Below are positions 21,225 through 32,677 of a stretch of DNA of 42,500 nt, piece by piece (position 1 is the stretch's first letter; every line of letters starts with the position of its first letter). The stretch lies in assembly GCA_012295275.1 (NCBI GenBank), contig CM022674.1, forward strand, positions 13,094,864 to 13,137,363. Reading direction: 5' to 3'. The stretch is from Chrysomallon squamiferum (taxonomy: Eukaryota > Mollusca > Gastropoda > Neomphalida > Peltospiridae). The notes under the pieces were generated by a model, which ran no database searches, was not told the origin of the DNA, and was given only the letters and a program-made list of their open reading frames with translations. The position numbers and the translations under genes were made by a program.

Positions 21225-21600
21225 GGTTCATTTTAGAATATAAAATAAAAAGGACCATTTTAACAAAATAAGATAAAATGGACCATTTTGACATTAAATA
21301 CATTGGACCATTTTTGCATATAAAATTAAAAGGACCATTTTAAAAAAAAAGATAAAATGAACCATTTTGACATAAAATACATTGGACCATTTTTTGCATA
21401 TAAAATGCAAAGGACAATTTTGACATAAAATCGTGTGAATACTTTTTGCATATAAAATGGACCATATTGACATTACAAAATAGGAACTACTTTGTGTGTA
21501 TAAAATATAACAAATTTTAGCAGTAGTCAATTTTATAAAAAAAAAAAAAAAAAAAAGGGACAGTATTGACATTTATGAAATACAGTGAACCATTTTTTTT
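21225..21600 (+). repeat. Diverged GGACCATTTT tandem array
   Basis: The block AAAATGGACCATTTTGACAT plus a TGCATATAAAA block alternates with about 25-bp spacing and a higher-order period near 80 bp. The core AAAATGG-A-CCATTTT is an inverted repeat. The array decays towards 21600. The minus-strand ORF across it repeats the same short peptide and is a repeat artefact. Confidence 0.8.
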
Positions 21601-21960
21601 TTTGAAACATTCCACCAGGGACCATTATGTGACAATATTAAATACATATCTTGAACAATGTTAGTAAGTTTCCACATGGGACAGTGAAAATATTAATAAC
21701 AGATCAATTTAATTTAGAGTATAAACATAGCCAGGGCTGTTGGGATGGGTTTTTTTTTTTAAATGCAGTTTGTGCAAATGCATTTGCCATTAAGAGACTT
21801 GAAAAAAAACCTGGTTATTGTGTTAGGTGATGTTTGTAGGTATGACATAGTTAAAGCCTGTTGACTGTGAGTTGGTGACAGTTCTTTGTAATATGTGAGT
21901 AAGTGGGTGACAGGTGCAGTGTGTGAGTATGGCTTCATTTCTCCTCACTGTGTCACCCCA

Positions 21961-22135
21961 TGTCTGTGACCTTGATATTTTTTTTTTTTTTTTTTTTTTT
22001 TCTTCTGAAAATGGTTTTAGTTTTTTTCTTGTTTCTCTTGTTGAGATTCTGTAATTACATTGCAGGTCTGTGGGTTTATAATGTTTGGGTTTTTTTTTTT
22101 TTTTTTTTTTTTTTGATTTTTTTTTTTTCATACAT
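21961..22135. repeat. Poly(T) tracts
   Basis: T runs at about 21979-22001 and 22090-22114 within unique sequence. Confidence 0.9.
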
Positions 22136-22210
22136 GCCCCTTTTAATAAAAAGAAAAAAGAAGGTTGACATCTTTTGTTTAAGAAAAAGTATTAAAAATG
22201 TCTGGCTATG

Positions 22211-22211
<1 letters not shown>

Positions 22212-22247
<36 letters not shown>

Positions 22248-22315
22248 CATTTTTGCACTTGTCTTTTTTATTTACAAGCTATTTTTCTGTTTGTGTGTGT
22301 GTGTGTGTGTGTGTT
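22212..22315. repeat. Two (TG)n microsatellites
   Basis: TG runs at 22212-22247 and about 22290-22315. Confidence 0.95.
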
Positions 22316-22424
22316 TATATGGATGCTCTCATGTGTATATTTGTATATGCATATTGAATAATAATAAATGTAATCCTCCCCTAAAATTCTTAAAACTCAA
22401 AACAAACATGTAAAAAATAAACTA

Positions 22425-22640
22425 AACAAAAAAAAAAAGCTTTTTACTTTAAAAAAAAAAAAAAAAAAAAAAAAATTATAAAAAAGAAATAATTTTCCTT
22501 AAAACAAGTCTCATCCATCTTACAGAAAATTCAACCCCAACCAGAAAAACCATTAATTTCAATTAAATTTTTTTATTTAAAAAAAAACAACATTTCCTAT
22601 CCCTCTTTCCCCCCAGACTATAATTCTGACAAGAAAAGAA
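22425..22640. other. A-rich, no gene
   Basis: Poly(A) at about 22452-22475 and AT-rich remainder. Nothing recognised. Confidence 0.6.
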
Positions 22641-22910
22641 AAACAACACCGTAACATATCATTTATTAGTCTAGAATTTCAGTTTATTGGGGTAGATTCA
22701 TAAATAATCTCTCGTTGGCTGACAGCATTCTGCATTTTCACAAACTCCGTGGAATTCTAGGTGAAGCTCCAGCATGGAAGAAAAGAAATGATACCTTGAG
22801 CAGAATGACAGGAATTTTGTAGTATCACGTCGCTGAACCTTTTCTCATGGTAATTAGGAAGACGCAGGGTAGTTTAGTTATTATGCGACTGAATTTCATA
22901 ATGAAGTTGG
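22640..22910. other. Higher-complexity intronic island
   Basis: Unique, balanced composition, flanked by homopolymer-rich DNA. No open frame of note. It is a candidate regulatory element. Confidence 0.25.
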
Positions 22911-23031
22911 ATACAAAAAAGAGAGAGAAAAGGAATTTTAGAAAATGATGTTAAAATTTAGGTTTTTTTTATTTTTTTTTTAATTTAATTGTGGGGGTTG
23001 TTGTTAAAAATTTATTTTCAAAACAGATTTT

Positions 23032-23067
<36 letters not shown>

Positions 23068-23149
23068 GTGGTGGTTGGTTATTAGTTAGAATTGATTTTT
23101 CATTATTGTTGTTTTGCTTTTTAAATACAGATTTACTTATGTTCCAAAC

Positions 23150-23405
23150 ATGATGATGATGATGATGATAGTAGTAATATTAATAATATTAAAAAAAGAC
23201 AACAAAAATAACTTTAACAACAGCAGTAATAACAACAACAACAACAACAATTACTACTACAGCAGCTATAACAGTAACAACAACAACAACAACAACAATT
23301 ACTACTACAGCAGCTATAACAGTAATAACAACAACAATAACTATAAATAATAACAGTAATAACAAAACAGTAATAATAATAATAATAACAGCAGCAACAA
23401 AAACA
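23150..23405. repeat. (GAT)n and (AAC)n array with 48-bp duplication
   Basis: GAT units at 23150-23170, then AAC/ACT/CAG units. TTACTACTACAGCAGCTATA occurs at 23251 and again at 23299 within a 48-bp tandem duplication. Poly-Asn frames are artefacts. Confidence 0.92.
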
Positions 23406-23439
23406 TATTAAAAAAAAGAATAATAAAAGAAGAAGACAA

Positions 23440-23720
23440 AAAACGTCAACTCCAGTCAAGCAGATCAACATGTGACTCTGACTGACACATAACCTCACAG
23501 ACGAGGGTCACTCTCTGACATTTCTAACCTCTGTAACCTCTCATTATTAAAAGAGACCTCCAAGGAATTAACTTGCATCAAAACTCTCTGTCTCATGAAA
23601 TGCAAATTATCGACAGTCCTGGCACAATCAACAGTCAGCTAATTACTGGGAAAATAACTGGTATCTTCACACCAAGCTGTTAAATATATCTGTTATTACA
23701 CCCTTTATTTCATATATCTT
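23440..23720. promoter_or_regulatory. Candidate intronic enhancer with octamer motif
   Basis: Non-repetitive island containing ATGCAAAT at 23600-23607, a perfect POU octamer followed by TA, and a homeodomain-type CTAATTA near 23639. Motif evidence only. Confidence 0.3.
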
Positions 23721-24097
23721 TTTTTATATCTTTATTTTTTTTATTTCCATCTGTAAATTCACCGAAATTGTTACTCTTTCAGGTTTATATTTCAGTGACA
23801 TATGTTGCTTTATGAACTAAGTAGAATTACAATAATTATGACGAATATAATTGGAGTTTTTTTATTAGTTGTACATTTGAATATTTATTTAATATGGCCT
23901 CTGTTTATTTAATGCATATCTTGTAGATGTAATTATATGGAAAGATCAAATATTCATTAATCTGTATATGCTTTATTTAACAGATTTTTTTTCACTTATT
24001 AATCGTTTTCTGTTATATATTTTGCATTAGCTATTATACTGGATATTTATCTACATATTCTTTAATTTGCATCTTTATTTCATGGTGGTGTTGGAAC

Positions 24098-24158
24098 AAG
24101 CACACACACACACACACGCACACCCATACATATAAAAAAATGCACTCACACACACACG

Positions 24159-24198
<40 letters not shown>

Positions 24199-24206
24199 CA
24201 CACACA
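24098..24206. repeat. (CA)n microsatellite
   Basis: CA array interrupted by CG, CATACAT and an A run. Confidence 0.95.
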
Positions 24207-25280
24207 GTGATAAACACAATTTTCATCTGTTCACCATTCCACATTTATTTTTCTTCTTTCATTTCCCCTCTGTTTTCTTCAGTAATCTGCAACATCCCCC
24301 TCCCCCTTCTCCTATTCAAACCCAAACACTGGCTTTAAATTACTTAATCACGTTCGAATCATATTCAGTCAGGGATTTGCTTTGGACAGCCATCTCGTCT
24401 ATCTAATTCGTCTATTACAGCGACAGACTAAGTGAAGGCAAATGATATCTGCAGTGAGTCGCTGCTCACCCAAATTGGACGTTGCTCACTGTGAGTAAAA
24501 CCGTCGACAAACGAGATTTCATCAGCTAACTTTACCTTTGTGCGACAGATTTGTTTTCAATGCTTCGTTAGGCAGCATTTCTTTTTCTTTTCACTTCTTT
24601 TATTTCTTTCCATTTTTATAAATAAGCTGGTTTAGTTGTAGAACATGTAGAAATTGTGTGCGTATTTGTTGGATGTTTTTTTTTTTCATGTTTAATTTGA
24701 TTTTTATAAACAAGTTGATTTAGTGTAGAATGTGTATGTTGTGTCCATATTTAAGGATCTGTTGAATTTTTTTTTTTTCTATTTTTCTTTTCTATTCATT
24801 TCACAAAAATGTTCTTAAAAGCAGATTCATTTAATAGCAAATGTTCTGTTCATTATAAATTGTGTGCAGTATGTTACATGAAATTAATAAACATCATCTG
24901 TCAAGATTTTCCCAAAAATAAAATAAAAATTTCTATTCTCATTTTATTGATCAGAAACACACCTCTTCAGTTTCTGTTCTGTGTTTTATTAGCGATTGTT
25001 TCCTTTTTTTTTTTTTCAAAAAAATAACAAAAAATTTCTCTGTTGTTGCCTGGACACAAACTTCTCCCTGCCTGCCAAGCTCTTCCTGTTTATATCATTC
25101 ACAGATTGAAGTGCTGGATGCACTTCGATTAACTCTTCAAGTTTCTAGACAGCCTGGTTTATTTCTTCTTTGACTGATCAATATTTCTACCTTGAATACA
25201 TTCCCTTGTTTCTCCTGTTCCTCTGGCCTTTTCAACTCGTTACTGGCTTCGTTACAGTTCTAACCTTGTTGTAGAGTCTG
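24207..25280 (+). other. Intron 1, unique sequence, no defended exon
   Basis: A CpG-bearing patch lies at 24345-24550. A strong acceptor-like sequence ends at 25104 (ATCATTCACAG). It is followed by a 22-codon open frame in phase 0 and by an imperfect 10-bp hairpin (25105-25129). The phase does not match exon 1 and no donor follows, so no exon is called. Confidence 0.4.
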
Positions 25281-25284
25281 TTGT

Positions 25285-25395
25285 TTTGTTTTTTTCCTGG
25301 TTTTTGAAGTCTATAATTTATCCTGGTTTTTAGAGTCTGTAATTTATTCTGGTTTTAAAGTCTATAATTCATCCTGATCTTAAAATCTATAATAT
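25285..25395 (+). repeat. 26-bp minisatellite, 4 copies
   Basis: CCTGG or variant starts at 25296, 25322, 25348 and 25373; consensus TCCTGGTTTTTAAAGTCTAT followed by AATTTA. Confidence 0.88.
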
Positions 25396-25449
25396 CTTGC
25401 TCAGTTTTATTATTATTTTTTTTTAAATTTTTGTTATCAGTCTTGCTTT

Positions 25450-25600
25450 ATTCTGGTTTAAGTCCAGTTTTATCCTGGTTTAGGTTTCAGTTTAGCTTCA
25501 TCTTGGTTTCAGTCGTTTAATCCTGGTTTTGATAGTTTTATCCTGGTTTTGATAGTTTTATCCTGGTTTCCGTCGAGGTTTTATTGTGGTCTTAGACTAT
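25450..25600 (+). repeat. TATCCTGGTTT minisatellite, about 7 copies
   Basis: TCCTGGTTT-like units at about 25451, 25473, 25501, 25521, 25541, 25561 and 25584, period 20-28 bp. Two adjacent copies are nearly identical (TTTTATCCTGGTTTTGATAG). It is related to the 26-bp array just upstream. Confidence 0.85.
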
Positions 25601-25939
25601 TTTTATCTTTATTTTATACCAGTGACTTTTCTTTATTTCTCAAATAAGTTTTTTTGTTTATATTCAACTTTTGTATCATTTCTGCTACAACAAAACCTTC
25701 GTCTCAAATATAACATTCTGTGTAATATAATCTAACATACAAAGGTCATTCTGGGTGTACTGAAGCATTCTACATAAACACTCATTACCTTTATTATGCT
25801 ACAACTAATACAAATCTGCCAAAGCTCAAGTCATTTTTTATATTTTATTGAATCAGAGATACATATGCCTGGCAAAAAAGTCAATAAAAATGATAAATTG
25901 TATTAATTCTGAAATATCATTTTTCTCTTTATGTTTAAC

Positions 25940-26320
25940 TTGTTTTGTGTCCCATTTTCTGTCTCTTTGCTTTCTTTTCTTTTTGTGCTGTCTCTTTCTG
26001 TCTCTGTTTATCTTTGACCTTCTCTTTCTTCCTCCCTCCCTCTCTGTTTCTCTCTCTCTCTCTTTTCTATTTTCTTTTTCCTTATTTCTCTTTTTCTCTA
26101 CCTTTCCATTTATCTTGTTCTATCCTTTTTTCAATCTGTCTTTCATTTTTATCCATTTTCTTTCTTTTCCTTTCTTCTGTTACTTATTTTCCTTTCACCA
26201 GTTTTCTGTCTCCTTTGATCTTTCTTTCTTTCTTTCTTTTTTCTTTTTTCTTTCAGTTGTCTTTTTATTCTTCTTCTTTCTGTCTGTCTGTCTGTCTGTC
26301 TCTCTTTCTCTTTGATGCTG
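25940..26320 (+). repeat. Pyrimidine-rich tract, about 380 bp
   Basis: Almost all C and T with scattered TTTCTT, CTGT and CCCT blocks, ending in (CTGT)n at about 26278-26300. The long open frames (Phe/Leu/Ser) come from composition. Confidence 0.85.
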
Positions 26321-26322
26321 AG

Positions 26323-26366
<44 letters not shown>
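26323..26366. repeat. (CA)n microsatellite
   Basis: Perfect CA array of about 44 bp directly after the pyrimidine tract. Confidence 0.97.
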
Positions 26367-26369
<3 letters not shown>

Positions 26370-26379
26370 CCTACACACA

Positions 26380-26893
26380 CAGTCCCACAGTAACTAACTG
26401 ATTACTGATTAACAACAACACAAACTCTACTACATAATAACCAAAGACACTTCACTTACTTTACCTCTCAGAATTTCATCACAAATCAAATATGAACACA
26501 TAACTGAAATGTCATTAAAATATCATTCCAAGATTACCAAGAACATGGTTTACTGAAATATCAATAATTTCATCCTCGTTTAACAAAGCCTAAAATTAGT
26601 TGTATGGTTTTTAATGGTGATCATAATTCTGTTACTAACATCAGAATGTACATAGAGACAGAGTTATATATGTAATTTAAGACTCAGATGAGCTTATGTT
26701 CATATACTGAATGATTTTTTTTTTTCTCCATTTTACAGGATAAGGCTTGTCATAATGGATGTTGTGTATAATGTATGGTCTAAATTATTATATACTTTTA
26801 TGTTGTGGATATTAATCAGGTACAGAGTAAAATATATTGCATATTATATAGAAGCTATTTCAGTTTATGTATTTATTTTATTACAATGGTTCT

Positions 26894-26898
<5 letters not shown>
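26380..26898 (+). other. Intron 1, unique AT-rich, no gene
   Basis: No exon, repeat or RNA recognised. A T run plus CCATTTTACAG near 26713-26739 is an acceptor-like site, but the following frame closes quickly in phase 1. Confidence 0.5.

Positions 26899-26899
<1 letters not shown>

Positions 26900-26948
<49 letters not shown>
26900..26948. repeat. (GA)n microsatellite
   Basis: Perfect GA array of about 49 bp. Confidence 0.97.
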
Positions 26949-26949
<1 letters not shown>

Positions 26950-27414
26950 ACACATACATAACAGTGGTTATTAATGTTTATTAGTGTGTGTTAATATTTA
27001 ATTTACATGCATTATGGTTCTTTATGTTTTAATATAATGAGATTTTGCAAGCAGAATTACATAGATTTTATGTAACGTATCCTCACATTTAAAATTTATC
27101 CAGTATTAAATGACTTGTTAATGAAAACATTTATTATTTATATTCATGTTATTCAGTCATAACTCTCAATACACAAATAGATATAACATACACTTGTCGT
27201 TTTAATTAACATATTCAATTATGCATTTTAAAGGTGTTTGGTTAGAGTGCTCATCACTTCATGCTTCACTGAATACCAGAGCTAATTAGTACACCTGTTG
27301 AACACCTGTGTGCCATAGCCACTAATTAATAGAATGTCGTTAGTGATTAGGTGTAATAGTGTGTCATTTAGTGCTGGTTCTGAAACCATTTTGTTTAGGA
27401 AGATAAGTAAATGA

Positions 27415-27790
27415 ATGGTAGAGAAGAGAGAGAAAAAAAAAAAAACAGGTAAAAAAATTATAGCTTAGAAAGAAAGATTGATAAAGATAGATAGATACTA
27501 TGATTGATCTGGTGAGAAAAAAGAAGAGAGATGGATAAATATTGATTGAGAGAAAAGTACAAGAGAATAGATGCAGAGATAAAAAAATGGAAATGATGCA
27601 GAGAAAGACAGAAAAACAGAAGACAAAGGAAAATAAAGAGAGTTGAAAAAAAATAGTTCTGAATCATTCATCAGTAGCAAAAATAATTTTAATTAATTAA
27701 GAAGAAAAGAATCTTTTAAAAAATAGAAAATAAAAATCTTTAAAAAAAAATAAACCCAGAAAAAAAAAAAAAAAACTAAATTGCAAAATA
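27415..27790 (+). repeat. Purine-rich tract with poly(A)
   Basis: G/A-rich sequence with GATAGATA and AGAGA blocks, ending in A runs near 27759-27776. Open frames on the minus strand (Phe/Leu/Ser) are compositional. Confidence 0.75.
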
Positions 27791-27879
27791 GACAAAAATG
27801 AAGCAGAAATGCTTTTTAAAAAAAACCAGGAAAAATATTTTCTCTTTTCAAAATAGTTGGCGTTCTTTGACGTGTTTTT

Positions 27880-28065
27880 CAGTTTTTTCTCAACACTGCT
27901 TCTTTCATTTTGTGACTCTAACAATGGGGCCATGTGTACCCACTTCCCAGAAACTGGTCTGTCAACACCACTGGTCACTGTTGACCACTGGTCAGCAGGA
28001 AATTGCTTTTCAGCCCCGAAGGCATCTTGATTTCAATATTGATACCAAAGTTCAATTAAAGAATT
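27880..28065. other. Higher-complexity patch, open on both strands
   Basis: ACCACTGGTCA occurs twice, 17 bp apart (about 27967 and 27984), each copy nearly palindromic. Both strands are open for about 60 codons, with balanced residues on the minus strand (GKWVHMAPLLESQNE and similar). No homology is recognised and no splice sites fit well. It could be a decayed exon or a transposon fragment. Confidence 0.2.
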
Positions 28066-28239
28066 TTTTTTTTTTTCTTTTTTCAACATTCCGTTTGGTT
28101 TTTATTTTTTCACTTTTACTTGCCTGTACTTGTATTTCATTTTATAAAATCCTTGTTTAGTGATGTTTAATTTTAAAGTCTGATTCTGTGTTTATCAGAA
28201 ATATTAATTTTAAAGTGTTTTTCTTCACATTTGTCTTTT

Positions 28240-28420
28240 TTGACTTTTTCACTTTCTTTGACTCATTCTCTTCTCATCATCCCTCTTTCGTTTACTCTAT
28301 TATATTTTTCTTTCTTTCTTTTGCCTTCGTATTTACCTTCCTTCTTCTTTCTTTTTCTCCCTTCTCATTCTTTCTCCCCACACAGATAGTGACAGATATG
28401 TTTGTCTGTCTGTCTGTTTT
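28240..28420 (+). repeat. Pyrimidine-rich tract
   Basis: C/T-rich sequence similar in character to 25940-26320, ending in (CTGT)n near 28401-28418. Confidence 0.75.
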
Positions 28421-28474
28421 TCTGTGCTAGTTATGTCTCTTTATGTCTGTAGATTTGTCTTTGTATATCACACA

Positions 28475-28620
28475 CTCCAACACACACACACACACACACA
28501 CATATACAGACATAGATACAGACATACATACACAACATATACACGCTTTACATACATACATACATACATGCATACACTCACACAGTCACATAAATACATA
28601 AGCACACACATATACACACA

Positions 28621-28658
<38 letters not shown>

Positions 28659-28694
28659 CACACACACACACACACACACATAAACACACACACA

Positions 28695-28745
<51 letters not shown>

Positions 28746-28765
28746 ACACACACACACACAGTAAT
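28475..28765. repeat. (CA)n / CATA compound microsatellite
   Basis: About 290 bp of CA with ATACAT interruptions. All long frames (Thr-His, Cys-Val) are artefacts. Confidence 0.97.
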
Positions 28766-28769
28766 ACAC

Positions 28770-30294
28770 AGTATATTAAGAAATGCGTGTAACAGTAACT
28801 TCTGCTAAGCAGTAACATGTGTATTTACCTACCAGATACCTACAACATCACAAGATACACGAGTCTACTCAGGATATCTGATGCCTGGGTGTTGGATAAC
28901 TTGATAATTAGTCGGTTGGATATCATGTGACTTTGTATTCCATTCTCTGCATGTGTAAGGCTTAACACTGGCTACAGAATTACCACAATTAATTACAGAT
29001 TTCGAAACCCAAGTGGATGCTAAAAATCCACTGTCTTAGGTAGATGCATAAATAATCTGAATCAGTGGTCTGTGTGTTGAGCATAATATGAGTAAAATAT
29101 GAGTAATGTGGGATGTGTTCTTTCTTTGTGAAATGGATATTACTACTGAATATGTGAGATGGATAGATTTCCTTTACACTTGCGCATTCATGCATGCACA
29201 CACATGCTTCTACCTGTATATGGACACACACATACATACATATGCATGCATACATATTATGGTTCTTTTCATTATTATTTTTCTTGTTTTATGGATTTTT
29301 GTTACTGTTTTTTGTTTTTTCAGTTTTATTTATTTATTTTTTTTTTTTTTTTTTTTTTCTATTTCTGTGTTATGTTTGTTTTGGCTTCTGTTACAGTATA
29401 ACCAGTTTGGCAGCTTCCTTTTAATAAATTATTTTTAATGACATTAACAGGACAGGAAAAACATTTGTTTATGCGATATTAAATATTTATTACTTTTTAA
29501 AATATAAAAATTTTCTGTCTGTTTACATAATACTTACTATTTCTTAAAAAAGAAAAAAAGATATTTACATATTTATGTAATATATAATTTTAAAATTTGT
29601 TCCTTTTATATTTTAAGTATTAAATTTTTATTTATTTATTCATTATTTATTAATTATTTTTTTGTATTTAAAATTAATTTTATTTTTTCAAATTTTTTAA
29701 TTAAATTTATGCACCATTTAATTACGAACAGCACTAATAATTTTTATTTCAAATTCAAATTAAATTCAAATCAGAATTTTTATTACTTAAATGGAATATA
29801 ATCAAATTTAATATAAAAAAAAAAAATGAAATTAAATATATGTAAATTAGTTAGTTAACAATGAAAGTTAATTCACTAAACTAATAAATAATTGTTAATT
29901 TATTTTTTTATCGAATTACAAAAATCCTTTTTTTTCATTAATAAATTACTTTTTGTCTCTGAAAGTTCGTTGACCTTGTTTGTAAATTAATAATTTTTGT
30001 CTCATTAATCTTGTTGTAAAACTGATAATCTCGTCTATTCAGTGTCATAACTTAATTAAATCTTGTTTTTAATGTCGTTTAATTTCACACATGTGTATTG
30101 TCTGAACGGAGAAATTGTGGAAAATTACGAATCCTGGGTGATTTTTCTCTAATGAAATTCTGATTTATTCACCAGAAAAAATAATTATTGTCACCCTCTG
30201 GTCACAGGAAGATAAAAATAATCTTTTTTAATTCTTAAAATTAATTTGTTTTAATTTTCAATTTCTTTCTGGGCTTTCTTTTCTGTTTTTCAAA
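28770..30294 (+). other. Intron 1, AT-rich, no gene
   Basis: Unique sequence with a T run at 29339-29359 and increasingly AT-rich DNA from 29450. No exon or RNA recognised. Confidence 0.6.
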
Positions 30295-30295
30295 T

Positions 30296-30593
<298 letters not shown>

Positions 30594-30984
30594 AAATGTT
30601 AATGAAAAGTATGAATTACAACTACTGTTAACTTTTCACCCCAACTAGAATCTGTCATCAAATTTTTTTTTTTTTTTTGTGTGTTTAAGACTCCTTTACT
30701 AAACATCCTCTGTTATCAGTCACTGAAGTTTTTTTTTAAAAAGATAACAATACTGTGAAGTAAAACATGGTTATACTGGACACCCCTAGAACCCACTACT
30801 GAAGTGATATTTCTGAGATTAAGATAATAAGCTGTAAGATTGCTGTATTTGACAGCTAGATTAATAAATTACTGAACATAGGTACATCCCATCAACACCT
30901 CTGTATAGTAAGAATCTTGTTTTATATATTTTTTTAATTCAAAAAAACAAAAAAAAGAAATAACAATCTGTATATACACATGTA

Positions 30985-31034
<50 letters not shown>
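30985..31034. repeat. (CA)n microsatellite
   Basis: Perfect CA array of about 50 bp. Confidence 0.97.
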
Positions 31035-31037
<3 letters not shown>

Positions 31038-31468
31038 TCAGTAAAAGCACCCAAATTATACCAGACATAAGAAGAAGAAAAATTCAAAAATATTTATATT
31101 TTATATATTTCAGATTATTATTCTTTTTTTTTTTACATTTTTTAATCACCAAGCTTTTGATTGACACAGTCAGTATCATATGTAGATTAAAAAAAAAAAA
31201 AAAAAAATTTTAATCATGTTTATAAAATTCTGCTTTAATCACAGGATACTTGATCTTTGATCTCTCACATCATAAAATATTTTCATAAACATAACAGCTT
31301 TATGTCAGCAAAAGAATTTTGACACATCACTGGTTTTAAGTTGGTTATGATGTTTATGTTGATAACAGAAATCATTACAGTTTGGTTTTTATTATCAAAT
31401 GTGTTATAAGCTGGTTATAATGCAGTTGTCTGTTAGTAAAAATCCAACCAGTCTGCATTTTTTTAAAT

Positions 31469-31780
31469 TTATTAAAATAGATGGTATGTGATGTCTTGTA
31501 AATAACGAAACGGACCATTATAATAATATTAATATAAAAAAACATTATCACTACCAAAATATTTGACAGCTTAAAAGTTAAATGTTGTAGATGAGATATC
31601 ATGACTGGTAGTTGAAATTCTTATTAAAATATGTGGTATGTGATATCCTGTAAATAATATAACTGAGCATTATTAACATAAAAATACTATCATTAAAATA
31701 CTAAAATTATGGGTGATAACTTAATTGGTAGTGGGAATTGTTCTTATTAAAATACATGGTATGTGATATCCTGTCATATT
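31469..31780 (+). repeat. Diverged tandem repeat, 3 copies of about 125-150 bp
   Basis: TTATTAAAATAxxTGGTATGTGATATCCTGT starts at 31469, 31621 and 31744. Between them lie matching CATTAT/ATAAAAA/CTATCATTA and ACTGGTAGTxGxAATTC segments. The spacings are 152 and 123 bp and the third copy is partial. Confidence 0.85.
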
Positions 31781-31789
31781 TAACCAGTT

Positions 31790-31910
31790 TTTTTCTGCCT
31801 TCTGTCCCTCTGTTACATTTTCTTTATTTACCTTCCCCCTACCCCCTACTCCCTCCTGCTCTTCCTCTTTCTCTCTTTCTCGCCCTCTCTCTCTCTCACA
31901 CTCACTCTTA
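31790..31910 (+). repeat. Pyrimidine-rich tract
   Basis: C/T-rich sequence with CCCCCTACCCCCTACTCCC blocks and a short (TC)n. Confidence 0.7.
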
Positions 31911-32368
31911 CTCAAACACAAACGTCAATACAAGAAATTCTCCAGTTTCCATATCTCTCTCTCACTGATGCTGAGGCATATTTGTGTGTAAGTGAGAAAT
32001 AAGTAGTAACAAGTATTCCTCTAGGCCTGACATGGCCACACATGCACAGGCTCCCCCCACCCATGCCACAGACTCCCCCCACACCGCAGACTCTCCCGCA
32101 GGCTGGGGGGGTCTCACTGGGGAGATTTCACTGCACTGCAGTCAAACAGTGGATAGTGTTTCAGTGCTTCTCTTGTTATTGAGACAGGAGAACAAAGCAT
32201 GAAAGGTTTTTGTTGAGCATTCCAGCTGCGAAGACAGACATCTTGTTTCCATGGCGTCATGTGATGAAACCTTTTTTTTCTCTGCCGAAAGAACAAAGTT
32301 AAAAAAAAAAAAAAAAAATTGAAAAGCTCTTTTTCAAAATTCCCCAGCTACATTAAAAAAAAAAAAAA

Positions 32369-32677
32369 CCTTTTTCTAGTTACCCAATAACCTTTACCTA
32401 GTCACCCACTAACCTTTCTTAGTCACCACTACCCTTTACCTAGTCACCCACTAGCCCTTTCTTAGTTATCCACTAACCTTTACCTTAGTCACCACTACCC
32501 TTTACCAAGTCACCCACTAACCCTTTCTTAGTCATCTACTAATCTTTCAAGTCACCCACCTAGCCTTTTTCTAGTCACCCACTAATCCTTTACCTAGTCA
32601 CCCACTAACCCTTTACCTAGTCACCCATTAGCCCTTTTCCTAGTCACCCATTAGCCCTTTCTTAGTCGTCTACTAAT
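32369..32677 (+). repeat. 22-bp minisatellite, 14 copies
   Basis: AGTCACCCACTAA-type starts at 32378, 32400, 32421, 32442, 32464, 32487, 32508, 32530, 32550, 32573, 32596, 32619, 32642 and 32664. Consensus CCTTTACCTAGTCACCCACT followed by AAC. The period is 20-23 bp with many point differences. Confidence 0.95.

Noticed and set aside
24329-24362. GTTCGAATC B-box-like match as a tRNA or SINE
   Set aside because: No A box at suitable spacing and no cloverleaf stems.
25848-26397. 150-codon Phe/Leu/Ser-rich frames resembling membrane proteins
   Set aside because: Hydrophobicity follows from the pyrimidine-rich tract; two overlapping frames are equally open and there is no signal or domain pattern.
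28424-28818. Thr-His and Cys-Val repeat ORFs over 110 codons
   Set aside because: Frames of the (CA)n array; no complex sequence in them.
32369-32677. CTAACCCTTT units as interstitial telomeric sequence
   Set aside because: The unit is 22 bp and lacks the TTAGGG hexamer period; the resemblance is limited to CTAACCC.
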